DNA of 64,000 nt, taken from contig NZ_FXZK01000002.1 in assembly GCF_900184895.1 (NCBI RefSeq), positions 186,001-250,000 of the forward strand, given 5' to 3'. The position numbers were made by a program, and so were the translations under genes. The DNA comes from Flavimaricola marinus (GTDB lineage Bacteria > Pseudomonadota > Alphaproteobacteria > Rhodobacterales > Rhodobacteraceae). This document shows, one piece after another, positions 26,440 through 34,127 of this stretch. The notes below the pieces were generated by a model. It searched no databases and was not told the DNA's origin. It saw only the letters and a list, made by a program, of their open reading frames with translations. Each line of letters opens with the position of its first letter. Position 1 is the stretch's first letter.

Positions 26440-26464
26440 GCTTTTTCCACGCTGATTTCAACAG

Positions 26465-26492
26465 AAAACGGGGGGCCAGATGACCCCCCGTT
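26465..26492 (-). terminator. Rho-independent terminator of the RTX-Hint gene
   Basis: A perfect 9-bp stem, AACGGGGGG on the minus strand (26492-26484) with its complement at 26475-26467, an 8-nt loop, and the tail TTTTCTG. It lies 45 bases after the stop of the RTX-Hint gene and separates it from the DUF4336 gene. Confidence 0.85.
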
Positions 26493-26536
26493 CCCTTGCG
26501 TCTCCGGGGCGCTCCCCAGAGTGCAGCTGCATTCGT

Positions 26537-29362
26537 TTACCGCACCAAAAGGCGGGCTTCGTGCTTCTTCAGCGACTTGCGTGCCGCCTGATAGCCTTCA
26601 AGGCCGGTCTTGGATTTCAGCTCGGGGAAGAGTTCGAAAATCTCGTTCCGCTGGCTGTTGCCAAGGCCTTTCAGGCTGTAGTCACCGGGCTGGAAGCTTT
26701 CGGTCCAGGCACCATTCGACAACACCACCTCGTGGCGATCAAACATGAAGTGGATGTATGTGGTGCTCATCACTTCGACTTCATGAATTCCCTGAGTGCC
26801 GACCAAGTGCTTGGCTGCCGCCAGAACTTCGCTCTCTTCAAAGTACAGCTGAGTCCGGTCGTTTGCCACCAATACCCGGTGGTTCGGGGACACAAGCATA
26901 TCGCGCTCGGGCAAGCCATTGCCCAGGGAACCCGCCTTGATCATGATCGGGCGCAGATGAGGCGAACCGACCAAAGCCTTGCCAGACATCACTTTTTCGC
27001 CAACCCAACGGATTTCCTGAATGCCGTTGTCTCGTGTGATGATGCGGTCGCCTTCGCGAAGCTCTTCCACAAGTCGTTCACCGCGAGGCGTGGCAATCGT
27101 TGTTCCGGGCGTAAAGCACGGGATGACATTCTCGATTTCGCGGAAGGACATGGTCGAACCGTCGAGGAAGGTGACGATACCGTCTTCCCGGTCTGCCGAC
27201 GTGTAGGTGATGAAATCGACGTCCATTCCGGTCAGATCGAGAGTATCGAAGTCGTCGCCTCCCGCGCCGCCGTCGACGACATCTCCGCCGTTTCCGCCGA
27301 TGAAGAGGTCACGGTCGTCGTTGCCATAAAGGGTGTCGTTACCGTCACCTCCCGTGATCACGTCATTGCCAGCGCCACCATAGATCGTGTCGTCGCCCTG
27401 ACCGCCGTCCAAAATGTCGTTGCCGGTCTGACCCCAGATCAGATCGTCGTCCACCCCGCCGTCGACACTGTCATCGCCGCTACCGGCATAGATCGTGTCG
27501 TCGTCGTCCTGGCCCATGATGATGTCGTTGCCCGCACCACCAAAGATCGTATCCTGACCGTTGTTGATGACCAGATCGCCGTCCACATCCGGGATGTTCA
27601 AAGCGTCGGGGAAACGCGGATCCAGGCCGCCCATGATGATGTCGTCGCCGTCGCCGCCGTAGATCGTATCCGATCCCTCGCCACCGACGACATAATCGTC
27701 ACCGCGACCGGCAAGGATGTAATCGTTGTCGATGCCCGCATCGATCGTATCATTGCCGCCATCGGCATTGATGTAATCGGCATCGTCGCCGGTGCGGATG
27801 GTATCATCCCCGGCACCGCCCCAGACGCTATCGATGTCGTCCTCTGGGAACGGATCGACCCCAAGCGGCGGATACGGGTTGTCGAAAAGGCCGACACCAC
27901 CATCGCTGGTATCGATGACGTCATTGCCCTCGCCGCCGTAGACGATGTCGCTACCGGTGCCGGCGAGAATGCTGTCGTCGCCGTCCTGGCCGTAGATCTC
28001 ATCGTCGCCGTCACCGGCAAGGATCACGTCGTTGCCGTCGTAGGCGTAGATGAGATCATCGTTGCCGACTTCGCCCGGCAGGAGCGCGTCGTTGTTGTCG
28101 ACCATATCGCCATCGGGGTCGCCGGTGTAGTTGACGTCGATGATGTCGTTGCCGGCCGTGCCGCTGACGGTGCCGTCAAGGACCGGCGGAAGCTCGGCTA
28201 CAACGATGGGAACGATCGCGGAATCGGTGCCACCGTTTCCGTCGCTGATGGTATAGGTGATTTCATCGGGCCCGAAATAGCCGTCATTTGGCGTGTATTC
28301 CAACGTGCCGTCTGCATTGATGCCGACAGTTCCGTTCAGAGCGACAGCCCCCGTAACCGTCAGCGGATCGCCGTCGGGATCGCTGTCATTGCCGAGAACC
28401 GCAATGGTGATGGTCTCGCCTTCGTCGATCAGAACTTCCGGATCATCAACGGCCACCGGCGGGTCGTTCACGGGGGTGACGTTGACCGCAACCGTGGCTG
28501 TCGCGGTGTTCCCGTCCGGATCGGTCACCGTGTAGGTGATCTCATCTGGGCCGTTGAAATCGGGATCGGGCGTGTATTCCAGTGTTCCATCGGAATTGAT
28601 GGTGACGGTGCCATTGGGCGCGGTCGCTTCGGTCACGGTCAGGGGCTGGCCCTGCGGATCGGAATCGTTACCGAGCACGTCGATGGTCACAGATGTGTCT
28701 TCCGGCGTGGTCGCCGTGTCGTCCAGAGCCACAGGATCCTGGTTCTGGGCGTCGATGAACGACTCGATTTCCTTGAAGACGATCGTCTCGCCAGTCGGGT
28801 TGCCGTCGGCATCCAGCAGAACGACGGTCCCGTCGTAGCCATTGCCATTTGCGTCGGGGGTCAGTCCCTCCAAGCGGTAGGGTCCGACATTGCTCAAATC
28901 GAGGACGTCGAAGTCGTCGCCTTCGAACCCGCCGTCGACCTCATCGCCGGCGGTGACCACGAATGTATCCCGGTCGGCACCGCCACCCATGACATCGGCG
29001 CCATCGCCGCCATCGAGGTAATCGTCGCCTTCATGCCCCTTGAGCGTGTCCATGCCGGCACCGCCGTAGAGGACGTCATTGCCTGCTTCGCCGCGCAGTA
29101 GGTCTTGGCCTTCATCGCCATAGAGAGTGTCGTCGCCGTTGCCGCCGAGGATTTCGTCATCATCCAGACCGCCATAGACAACATCGTTGCCCTCGCCGGA
29201 ATAGACCTGATCGTTTCCTGGCCCCGCGACGACCAGATCATCGTTCGGACCTGCCGCAGGATCGATCGCATCCGCTGCATCGATGCGATCCCCTTCAACA
29301 TCACCTGCGTAATCTGCATTGATGATGTCACCCTTGATTGTACCTTCGACCGTTCCGTCCAT
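26537..29362 (-). CDS. Large RTX calcium-binding protein with Ig-like repeats and C-terminal Hint domain
   Basis: A 941-residue acidic protein with no N-terminal signal, as expected for type I secretion. Residues 1-130 hold an entry module (DGTVEGT...) and RTX nonapeptides (GGxGxDxLx type). Residues about 210-390 hold two tandem Ig/cadherin-like repeats (DVLGNDSDP...DEITYTVTD). A second DGTVSGT entry module starts near 397, followed by a longer RTX array to about 700. A Hint_2 domain starts at CFTPGTTIATPRGERLVEEL (about 749) and includes SPNHRVLV (about 827), ending near 890. Hint domains self-cleave in related proteins. The ATG at 29362 has GGAG at 8 bases. No type I export genes are in the window. 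A full CtrA box lies about 480 bp upstream. Confidence 0.88.
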   Translation of the reverse strand: MDGTVEGTIKGDIINADYAGDVEGDRIDAADAIDPAAGPNDDLVVAGPGNDQVYSGEGNDVVYGGLDDDEILGGNGDDTLYGDEGQDLLRGEAGNDVLYGGAGMDTLKGHEGDDYLDGGDGADVMGGGADRDTFVVTAGDEVDGGFEGDDFDVLDLSNVGPYRLEGLTPDANGNGYDGTVVLLDADGNPTGETIVFKEIESFIDAQNQDPVALDDTATTPEDTSVTIDVLGNDSDPQGQPLTVTEATAPNGTVTINSDGTLEYTPDPDFNGPDEITYTVTDPDGNTATATVAVNVTPVNDPPVAVDDPEVLIDEGETITIAVLGNDSDPDGDPLTVTGAVALNGTVGINADGTLEYTPNDGYFGPDEITYTISDGNGGTDSAIVPIVVAELPPVLDGTVSGTAGNDIIDVNYTGDPDGDMVDNNDALLPGEVGNDDLIYAYDGNDVILAGDGDDEIYGQDGDDSILAGTGSDIVYGGEGNDVIDTSDGGVGLFDNPYPPLGVDPFPEDDIDSVWGGAGDDTIRTGDDADYINADGGNDTIDAGIDNDYILAGRGDDYVVGGEGSDTIYGGDGDDIIMGGLDPRFPDALNIPDVDGDLVINNGQDTIFGGAGNDIIMGQDDDDTIYAGSGDDSVDGGVDDDLIWGQTGNDILDGGQGDDTIYGGAGNDVITGGDGNDTLYGNDDRDLFIGGNGGDVVDGGAGGDDFDTLDLTGMDVDFITYTSADREDGIVTFLDGSTMSFREIENVIPCFTPGTTIATPRGERLVEELREGDRIITRDNGIQEIRWVGEKVMSGKALVGSPHLRPIMIKAGSLGNGLPERDMLVSPNHRVLVANDRTQLYFEESEVLAAAKHLVGTQGIHEVEVMSTTYIHFMFDRHEVVLSNGAWTESFQPGDYSLKGLGNSQRNEIFELFPELKSKTGLEGYQAARKSLKKHEARLLVR

Positions 29363-29843
29363 AATCATCACTCCTTAACGCCCAGCAGACAGGCAGCGCA
29401 AAACCGTATGGGCGGCTTGGACGCACGTGGACACCCGCTGCAAACGGGCGCACCGACGCACGTGACAAGCCGACACTCGGCCCACCATGCATTTTATCCG
29501 CTATAAGAGCAGGCGCTCCATTTTGCAGACATCACTCATTACTCTTCCGGTAGAACCGTAGAGAAGGCCGCCCCAACGGCCCGAATGCCCCCCAGTTGGG
29601 CTCCTAATGGATATCGTCAGGTTTTCGGCAAACAAAGGGAAAAGTGTTCGGATTTTCTCCACCCTGCCCAAATTGACCGGATCTGCCTTGATTTTGCCGC
29701 GCCTTACGTTGGGGCAGGAGGCCGCTACTGTTTCCCATCCGGGGACACTGAACGCACAATTACCTCAGTCAGTTACGATTTCAGGTCGAATCCGCACAGT
29801 TCGATCGGCTGATTGTTTCCCGAGGCTGTTCCGTCGCGTAGCC

Positions 29844-29858
29844 TTAACCACTCCTTAA
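29844..29858. promoter_or_regulatory. CtrA full binding site (TTAA-N7-TTAA)
   Basis: TTAACCACTCCTTAA matches the TTAA-N7-TTAA consensus established for CtrA in Caulobacter, with TTAAC in the first half. It lies about 480 bp upstream of the RTX-Hint start, and the ctrA gene itself is in this window (45724-46440). Control of the RTX-Hint gene by CtrA is inferred. Confidence 0.55.
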
Positions 29859-29905
29859 GGTCGCCATAGTCTCAGCGAAGTTCGAACCGTTTGGCATCAA
29901 GTTCA

Positions 29906-29940
29906 GGAACCAATCCTTAAGACTTCAACGGATTGGTTCC
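29906..29940. repeat. Perfect 11-bp inverted repeat, 13-nt loop
   Basis: GGAACCAATCC (29906-29916) and GGATTGGTTCC (29930-29940) are perfect complements around a 13-base spacer that contains TTAAG. It is not followed by a T-run on either strand, so it is more likely an operator or an RNA structure than a simple terminator. It sits between the tRNA-Leu 3' end and the CtrA box. Confidence 0.55.
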
Positions 29941-30063
29941 AAAACAAAAAACAATGGCCGAACGAATCGGACGGATAAAGGCGGTTTCGCCGCAATTGAC
30001 AGTGGCTCTCGCGAGAACTTGCAGCCGACAAGCGATGGATTTGGCAGGACTTTTTGGATTTGC

Positions 30064-30149
30064 TGGTGCCGGTGGAGAGAATCGAACTCTCACGATGTTA
30101 CCATCGGCGGATTTTGAATCCGCTGCGTCTACCGTTCCGCCACACCGGC
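30064..30149 (-). tRNA. tRNA-Leu (anticodon CAA)
   Basis: An 86-nt class II tRNA with encoded CCA. The acceptor GCCGGTG pairs with CACCGGC, the anticodon arm is GCGGA-TTCAAAA-TCCGC with CAA, and a long variable arm (GATGGTAACATC) and the T-arm AGAG-TTCGATT-CTCT follow. It reads UUG leucine codons. A promoter is visible immediately upstream. I saw no integrase or duplicated 3' end that would mark an integrated element. Confidence 0.96.
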
Positions 30150-30159
30150 CAGCGAGACT

Positions 30160-30188
30160 GCTCTATCGGTAGTCGTAAGCGGCGTCAA
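30160..30188 (-). promoter_or_regulatory. tRNA-Leu promoter
   Basis: Minus-strand -35 TTGACG (30188-30183), a 17-bp spacer and -10 TAGAGC (30165-30160) put the transcription start a few bases before the mature tRNA 5' end. Confidence 0.6.
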
Positions 30189-30339
30189 TAAAGTCAAAGC
30201 CGGTTCGGAGGGCATTTATTGCTCAATAGCTATGCGCCCGACATCCGGCCGAAAATCGCACAGCGTATGTGAGGCAATTGCGGTTGACCGCGGCACGGCG
30301 TCGTGGCCTATGACACCACCATAAACGAGGTAGGTCGAC

Positions 30340-30918
30340 ATGCTCCGCAGGTTCTATGACTGGACGATTGGACTGGCCAGCACGTCCTACGCGCTCTGGG
30401 CGCTTGCCGTTGTGGCGTTTGTCGAATCCTCGTTCTTTCCCATTCCACCCGACCTGTTGATGATCCCGATGATCCTTGCGCGTCCGAACCGGGCTTTTCT
30501 GATCGCAGGTATCGCTTTGGTCGCTTCGGTCTTGGGCGGGCTCTTGGGTTACGCTATCGGCGCATTTGCTTTCGACAGCATCGGAGAACCGATCCTGACC
30601 AGCCTTGGCAAGGCCGACTCGATGGCCGAATTCAACACCCGCTTCAACGATCTCGGCTTCTGGCCTGTCCTGATCGCGGGGGTAACGCCCCTGCCCTACA
30701 AGGTTATCACGATCATGTCAGGGTGGACCGGCTTGCCGATCATGACCTTCCTCGTCACATCTATCATAGCGCGGGGCCTCCGCTTCTATGTCGTGGCGGG
30801 GCTGCTCTGGTATTTCGGCGCACCGGTGCGTGCATTCATCGAACGACGGCTGGGTCTCGTCTTTGTCGTCTTTATTCTGCTGCTGCTCGGCGGCTTCTAC
30901 ATCCTGAGGTTTCTATGA
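30340..30918 (+). CDS. YqaA/DedA-family (VTT domain) membrane protein
   Basis: A 192-residue inner-membrane protein with about five hydrophobic segments. It shows the SNARE-associated/VTT features VVAFVESSFFPIPPDLLMIPMILARP and GVTPLPYKVITIMSGWTGLP, the re-entrant-loop motifs of DedA/YqaA proteins, thought to be proton-dependent transporters or lipid scramblases. It overlaps dsbB by ATGA and is probably its operon partner. Confidence 0.87.
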   Translation: MLRRFYDWTIGLASTSYALWALAVVAFVESSFFPIPPDLLMIPMILARPNRAFLIAGIALVASVLGGLLGYAIGAFAFDSIGEPILTSLGKADSMAEFNTRFNDLGFWPVLIAGVTPLPYKVITIMSGWTGLPIMTFLVTSIIARGLRFYVVAGLLWYFGAPVRAFIERRLGLVFVVFILLLLGGFYILRFL

Positions 30919-31376
30919 CCCATCAAAAGTACCTGCTTTTGGCCGCAGGCGGCTCAGCTGCTCTTCTGGGCGGGGCGTTCGTCTTTCAGTTGCTGGGATA
31001 TGCACCTTGCGCGATGTGCCTCTGGCAGCGGTGGCCTCACGCGGCTGCGATCGTCATCGGGCTGCTTGCACTGGTTCTGGGTTGGCGTGCCTTGGCCTGG
31101 CTCGGAGCGTTGGCTGCGGCCATCACCTCGGGGATCGGCGTCTACCATACCGGCGTCGAGCGCGGATGGTGGGAAGGGCCGGCCTCTTGCACCGGCACCG
31201 GCTCCGGCCTGGGAACTTTGGACGGAGGTGATCTCCTTTCCCTCGACGCGCCGGCTCTGGTCCTCTGCGATCAGGTCAGCTGGGAGTTTCTGACGCTGTC
31301 CATGGCGTCCTGGAATGCGCTCTTTTCCGCCATCCTCGTCGTATTCTGGATCAAGGCCGCACTGCAGCGCGACTGA
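30915..31376 (+). CDS. dsbB: Disulfide bond formation protein B
   Basis: A 153-residue protein with four membrane segments. The quinone-side CxxC is in GYAPCAMCLWQRWPH and the second periplasmic cysteine pair is in ASCTGTG and LVLCDQVSW. DsbB reoxidises DsbA in the periplasm and passes electrons to ubiquinone. Start by ATGA overlap with the YqaA-like gene. Its last 26 bases overlap the convergent Lrp-type regulator gene. Confidence 0.92.
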   Translation: MTHQKYLLLAAGGSAALLGGAFVFQLLGYAPCAMCLWQRWPHAAAIVIGLLALVLGWRALAWLGALAAAITSGIGVYHTGVERGWWEGPASCTGTGSGLGTLDGGDLLSLDAPALVLCDQVSWEFLTLSMASWNALFSAILVVFWIKAALQRD

Positions 31377-31797
31377 CGCTTTTGCGGGTCGAGAGGAGCA
31401 GGCTGGTTTCACTGCGCGTGATACCGTCCAGCCTGCGGATCGCGAAGAGAACCGCGTCAAACGCTTCGAGCGTCTGAGCACCTATTTCGACGATCAGGTC
31501 CCACGTCCCGTTTGTGGAATGCACGGCCTGGATCTCGCTCATTCCGGTCAGGCGGGACATGATCCGCTCTGTCCCCCGACCTTCGATCTCCAGCATCATC
31601 AACCCTCGGACCGGATGCGCAACGACATCCGATCGGGTCTGCACCGAAAATCCGACGATCTCACCACTGTCGATCAGCCGGGCCATCCGGCTGCGGACGG
31701 TCGTGCGCGTCACCCCGAGGTCAGAGGCAAGGTCCGACAATGCGGCGCGCCCGTCCCGGCGAAGTGCCGCGATCAGTCTTTGATCCAAATCGTCCAT
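31351..31797 (-). CDS. Lrp/AsnC family transcriptional regulator
   Basis: A 148-residue regulator: an N-terminal winged helix (MDDLDQRLIAALRRDGRAAL; recognition helix VTRTTVRSRMARL) and a C-terminal AsnC-type RAM domain (HSTNGTWDLIVEI). It is divergent from arginase and ornithine cyclodeaminase with 86 bp between, so it most likely controls arginine/ornithine catabolism in response to an amino acid (inference). The ATG at 31797 gives the normal family length; a longer frame extends into the arginase promoter. Confidence 0.88.
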   Translation of the reverse strand: MDDLDQRLIAALRRDGRAALSDLASDLGVTRTTVRSRMARLIDSGEIVGFSVQTRSDVVAHPVRGLMMLEIEGRGTERIMSRLTGMSEIQAVHSTNGTWDLIVEIGAQTLEAFDAVLFAIRRLDGITRSETSLLLSTRKSVSRAAVRP

Positions 31798-31807
31798 AGC
31801 GGCTCTC

Positions 31808-31845
31808 CAATTTGAGCAGTCCGCACTCTTTTCGCACAATTTGAG
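31808..31845. promoter_or_regulatory. Direct repeats in the regulator/arginase intergenic region
   Basis: CAATTTGAG occurs twice, at 31808-31816 and 31837-31845, 29 bp apart, within the 86-bp gap between the divergent Lrp-type regulator and arginase genes. It is a candidate binding site for that regulator; not proven. Confidence 0.4.
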
Positions 31846-31883
31846 GGCTGGCACCATCCGCGTATCGAATAGAAGATACCGCC

Positions 31884-32813
31884 ATGACACAGCAAAACAT
31901 CATCCTTATCGGAGCGCCCGTCGATTGCGGAAAACGCAGACGCGGTTGCTTAATGGGCCCTGACGCCTATCGCACCGCCGGCTTGGCCGAAGCGTTGACG
32001 AACCTCGGTCATGACGTGACAGATGTCGGCAATCTCAGCGCAACACCTGTCGAGCTCCCGGCATCTCCAGACGCAAAAGTTCACGCTTTGGCCGAGAATA
32101 TCGGCTGGACCCGGACACTGAGCAACGCCGCACTCGAACTTGCGCCCGCAGGGTTGCCCATATTCCTTGGCGGCGATCATGCGCTTGCCTTGGGCACCGT
32201 CTCGGGGATGGCCCAGCACGCCGCCGCCGCGGATCGGCCGCTCTTTGTGCTTTGGCTCGATGCGCACAGTGATTTCCATACGCCGGTCAGTTCCGACAGC
32301 GGCAATCTGCACGGAACCCCGGTTGCATATGTCACCGGCCGGGATGGCTTTGACGGTTTCCCCGAGATCACCTCCAAGGTGCCGACGGAAAACGTGTGCA
32401 TGATCGGTCTCAGATCCGTTGATTCCGCCGAGAAAGCGGCCCTTGAAGATCTCGACATGACGCTGGTTGACATGCGGATGATCGACGAAGTCGGCATCCG
32501 TAGCCCCCTCGCCGCATTCCTCGAGCGGGTCGAAGCCGCCAATGGTATGCTGCACGTTTCGCTCGACGTGGACTTCCTCGATCCCTCCGTCGCACCGGCA
32601 GTCGGGACGACCGTGCCCGGCGGCGCGACCGTCCGAGAAGGCCATCTCGTCATGGAAATGCTTTGCGACAGCGGACTGGTCACGTCGCTTGATCTGGTCG
32701 AGCTGAACCCGTTTCTCGACGATCGGGGGCGCACCGCATCTCTCATGGTCGACCTGACCGCATCGCTTCTGGGGCGCCGTATTTTCGACCGACCGACAAG
32801 GAGTTTCGCATGA
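31884..32813 (+). CDS. rocF: Arginase
   Basis: A 309-residue ureohydrolase with the binuclear manganese motifs LGGDHALALG (about 92-101), WLDAHSDFHTP (about 125-135) and SLDVDFLDPSVAPAVGT (about 228-244). It hydrolyses arginine to ornithine and urea. The adjacent ornithine cyclodeaminase supports arginase over agmatinase. The stop overlaps the next start by ATGA, so the two enzymes are translationally coupled: arginine to ornithine to proline. Confidence 0.93.
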   Translation: MTQQNIILIGAPVDCGKRRRGCLMGPDAYRTAGLAEALTNLGHDVTDVGNLSATPVELPASPDAKVHALAENIGWTRTLSNAALELAPAGLPIFLGGDHALALGTVSGMAQHAAAADRPLFVLWLDAHSDFHTPVSSDSGNLHGTPVAYVTGRDGFDGFPEITSKVPTENVCMIGLRSVDSAEKAALEDLDMTLVDMRMIDEVGIRSPLAAFLERVEAANGMLHVSLDVDFLDPSVAPAVGTTVPGGATVREGHLVMEMLCDSGLVTSLDLVELNPFLDDRGRTASLMVDLTASLLGRRIFDRPTRSFA

Positions 32814-33859
32814 CAAGTTCCGCCCCCTCCCGTCTGGCCATGGTGCCGTTTGTCAGCGTCGAGAATATGATGCGTCTCGTCCATCACGTCGGTCTGCGCA
32901 AAATGCTTGTCCAGCTTGCCGACGCCATCGAAAGCGATTTCCTGCGTTGGGAAACCTTTGACAAGACAGCACGGGTGCCGTCCCATTCGGATGTCGGCGT
33001 GATCGAACTGATGCCGACGTCAGACGGCGATTTCTATGGCTTCAAGTACGTTAACGGCCATCCAAAGAACGCGGCCGAAGGTCTGCAAACGGTCACCGCC
33101 TTCGGGTTGCTGGCCGATGTTGCCACGGGCTATCCGGTGCTGCTGTCCGAGATGACCGTTCTTACGGCGCTGCGCACGGCGGCCATGTCCGCGCTTGCAG
33201 CAAAGCATCTTGCACCCAAAGGTGCGCACACGATGGCCGTGATCGGCAACGGCGCCCAATCCGAATTTCAGTCCTTGGCAATGGCGGAAATCGTCGGCAT
33301 CTCAACGGTGCGGCTCTATGACATCGACCCGGCGGCCACGCGCAAATGCGCACGGAATCTGCAGGGACATGGTTTGACCGTCACGGTTTGCCAAAGCGCC
33401 GAAGAGGCGATCGAAGGGGCACAGATCATCACGACCGCGACCGCCGACAAAAAGAACTCGACCGTCCTGTCGGACAATATGGTTGGTGCCGGTGTCCATT
33501 TGAACGCGGTCGGTGGCGATAGTCCGGGAAAGACGGAACTGCATCGCGACATCTTACTGAGGTCGTCGATCTTTGTGGAGTATCCACCGCAGACCCGGAT
33601 CGAAGGAGAGATCCAGCAGCTCGACCCGGATCACGGGGTCACAGAGCTCTGGAAAGTGCTTTCCGGCACGGAAGACGGGCGCACCTCTCAAAGTCAGATA
33701 ACGCTTTTTGACAGCGTCGGTTTTGCGATCGAGGATTTCTCGGCATTGAGGCTGGTGCACGCCATAGCGCTCGATGCAGGCTTCTACACCGATCTGGATC
33801 TGGTCGCAGACCCAGACGATTCACGCGATCTGTTCGGCATGTTGATGCGTGCCGCCTGA
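32810..33859 (+). CDS. Ornithine cyclodeaminase
   Basis: A 349-residue member of the OCD/mu-crystallin family: MLVQLADAIESDF near the start, YGFKYVNGHPKNA and LLSEMTVLTALRTAA in the substrate region, and the NAD-binding VIGNGAQSEFQSLAM near residue 145. It converts ornithine to proline and ammonia. It is the second gene of the arginase unit. A pair of strong hairpins follows at 33997-34048 and probably ends the transcript. Confidence 0.92.
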   Translation: MTSSAPSRLAMVPFVSVENMMRLVHHVGLRKMLVQLADAIESDFLRWETFDKTARVPSHSDVGVIELMPTSDGDFYGFKYVNGHPKNAAEGLQTVTAFGLLADVATGYPVLLSEMTVLTALRTAAMSALAAKHLAPKGAHTMAVIGNGAQSEFQSLAMAEIVGISTVRLYDIDPAATRKCARNLQGHGLTVTVCQSAEEAIEGAQIITTATADKKNSTVLSDNMVGAGVHLNAVGGDSPGKTELHRDILLRSSIFVEYPPQTRIEGEIQQLDPDHGVTELWKVLSGTEDGRTSQSQITLFDSVGFAIEDFSALRLVHAIALDAGFYTDLDLVADPDDSRDLFGMLMRAA

Positions 33860-33996
33860 GACAAGGCCAACTCAGTGCGCTGATTTGCCGTCAAGTCATC
33901 TTTGTCCCGTGCAGGCAGTCACGGTCCAAGGTGTGCGGCTCGCCTGACGCCAACAGGACCGGTTTGACCGCCGGCCTGTCCGACAAATGGCACAAA

Positions 33997-34048
33997 GGCT
34001 CAATCTGGGGGTCCCAGATTGGGCCTAAGAGGCCGCTCGCGGCCCTTA
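33997..34048 (+). terminator. Twin hairpins between ornithine cyclodeaminase and gyrA
   Basis: The first stem is GGCTCAATCTGGG (33997-34009) with CCCAGATTGGGCC (34013-34025), 13 bp with one G-U and a 3-nt loop. The second follows at once: TAAG-A-GGCCG (34026-34035) with CGGCC-CTTA (34040-34048). Neither has a T-run, so this could be a terminator pair for the arginase unit or part of a gyrA leader. The remaining gap (33860-34127) shows nothing else. Confidence 0.5.
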
Positions 34049-34127
34049 TGCCATTGCACCCCAGCCTTCGCGTCTGATATGACTTCGCTCAACAACATAT
34101 AGTTCCAGCACCAGCAAGGCGGCACTC

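Larger units (their letters stand above)
29363..30063. other. 700-base non-coding region upstream of the RTX-Hint gene
   Basis: No supported gene: open frames here are short and lack ribosome binding sites. The region holds a full CtrA box (29844-29858) and a perfect 11-bp inverted repeat (29906-29940). It also has a small GC hairpin (GGCGGTTTCGCC, about 29981-29992) that could end the tRNA-Leu transcript. The base composition is more AT-rich than the flanking genes near 29600-29950. It is most likely the long promoter region of the RTX-Hint gene. Confidence 0.5.

Noticed and set aside
27250-28100. Regular short repeats that could suggest a CRISPR or satellite array
   Set aside because: They encode RTX nonapeptides (27-base units) in frame within the minus-strand gene.
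26480-29101. An 873-codon open frame on the plus strand
   Set aside because: It is exactly antisense to the RTX-Hint gene; the repetitive GC-rich codons keep the opposite frame open and the translation is low-complexity (Val/Ile/Ala/Asp) without a ribosome binding site.
29617-29633. Possible third copy of the 11-bp-period operator (GTCAGGTTTTCGGCAAA)
   Set aside because: Only the end of the element matches; the ATACCGAC-type units at 11-bp spacing are missing.
29585-29858. Short plus-strand open frames upstream of the RTX gene
   Set aside because: No ribosome binding site, no recognisable protein features and overlap with the CtrA box region.
30064-30149. tRNA-Leu as an integration site for a mobile element
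   Set aside because: No integrase, no repeated tRNA 3' end and no foreign-looking gene block were found on either side.
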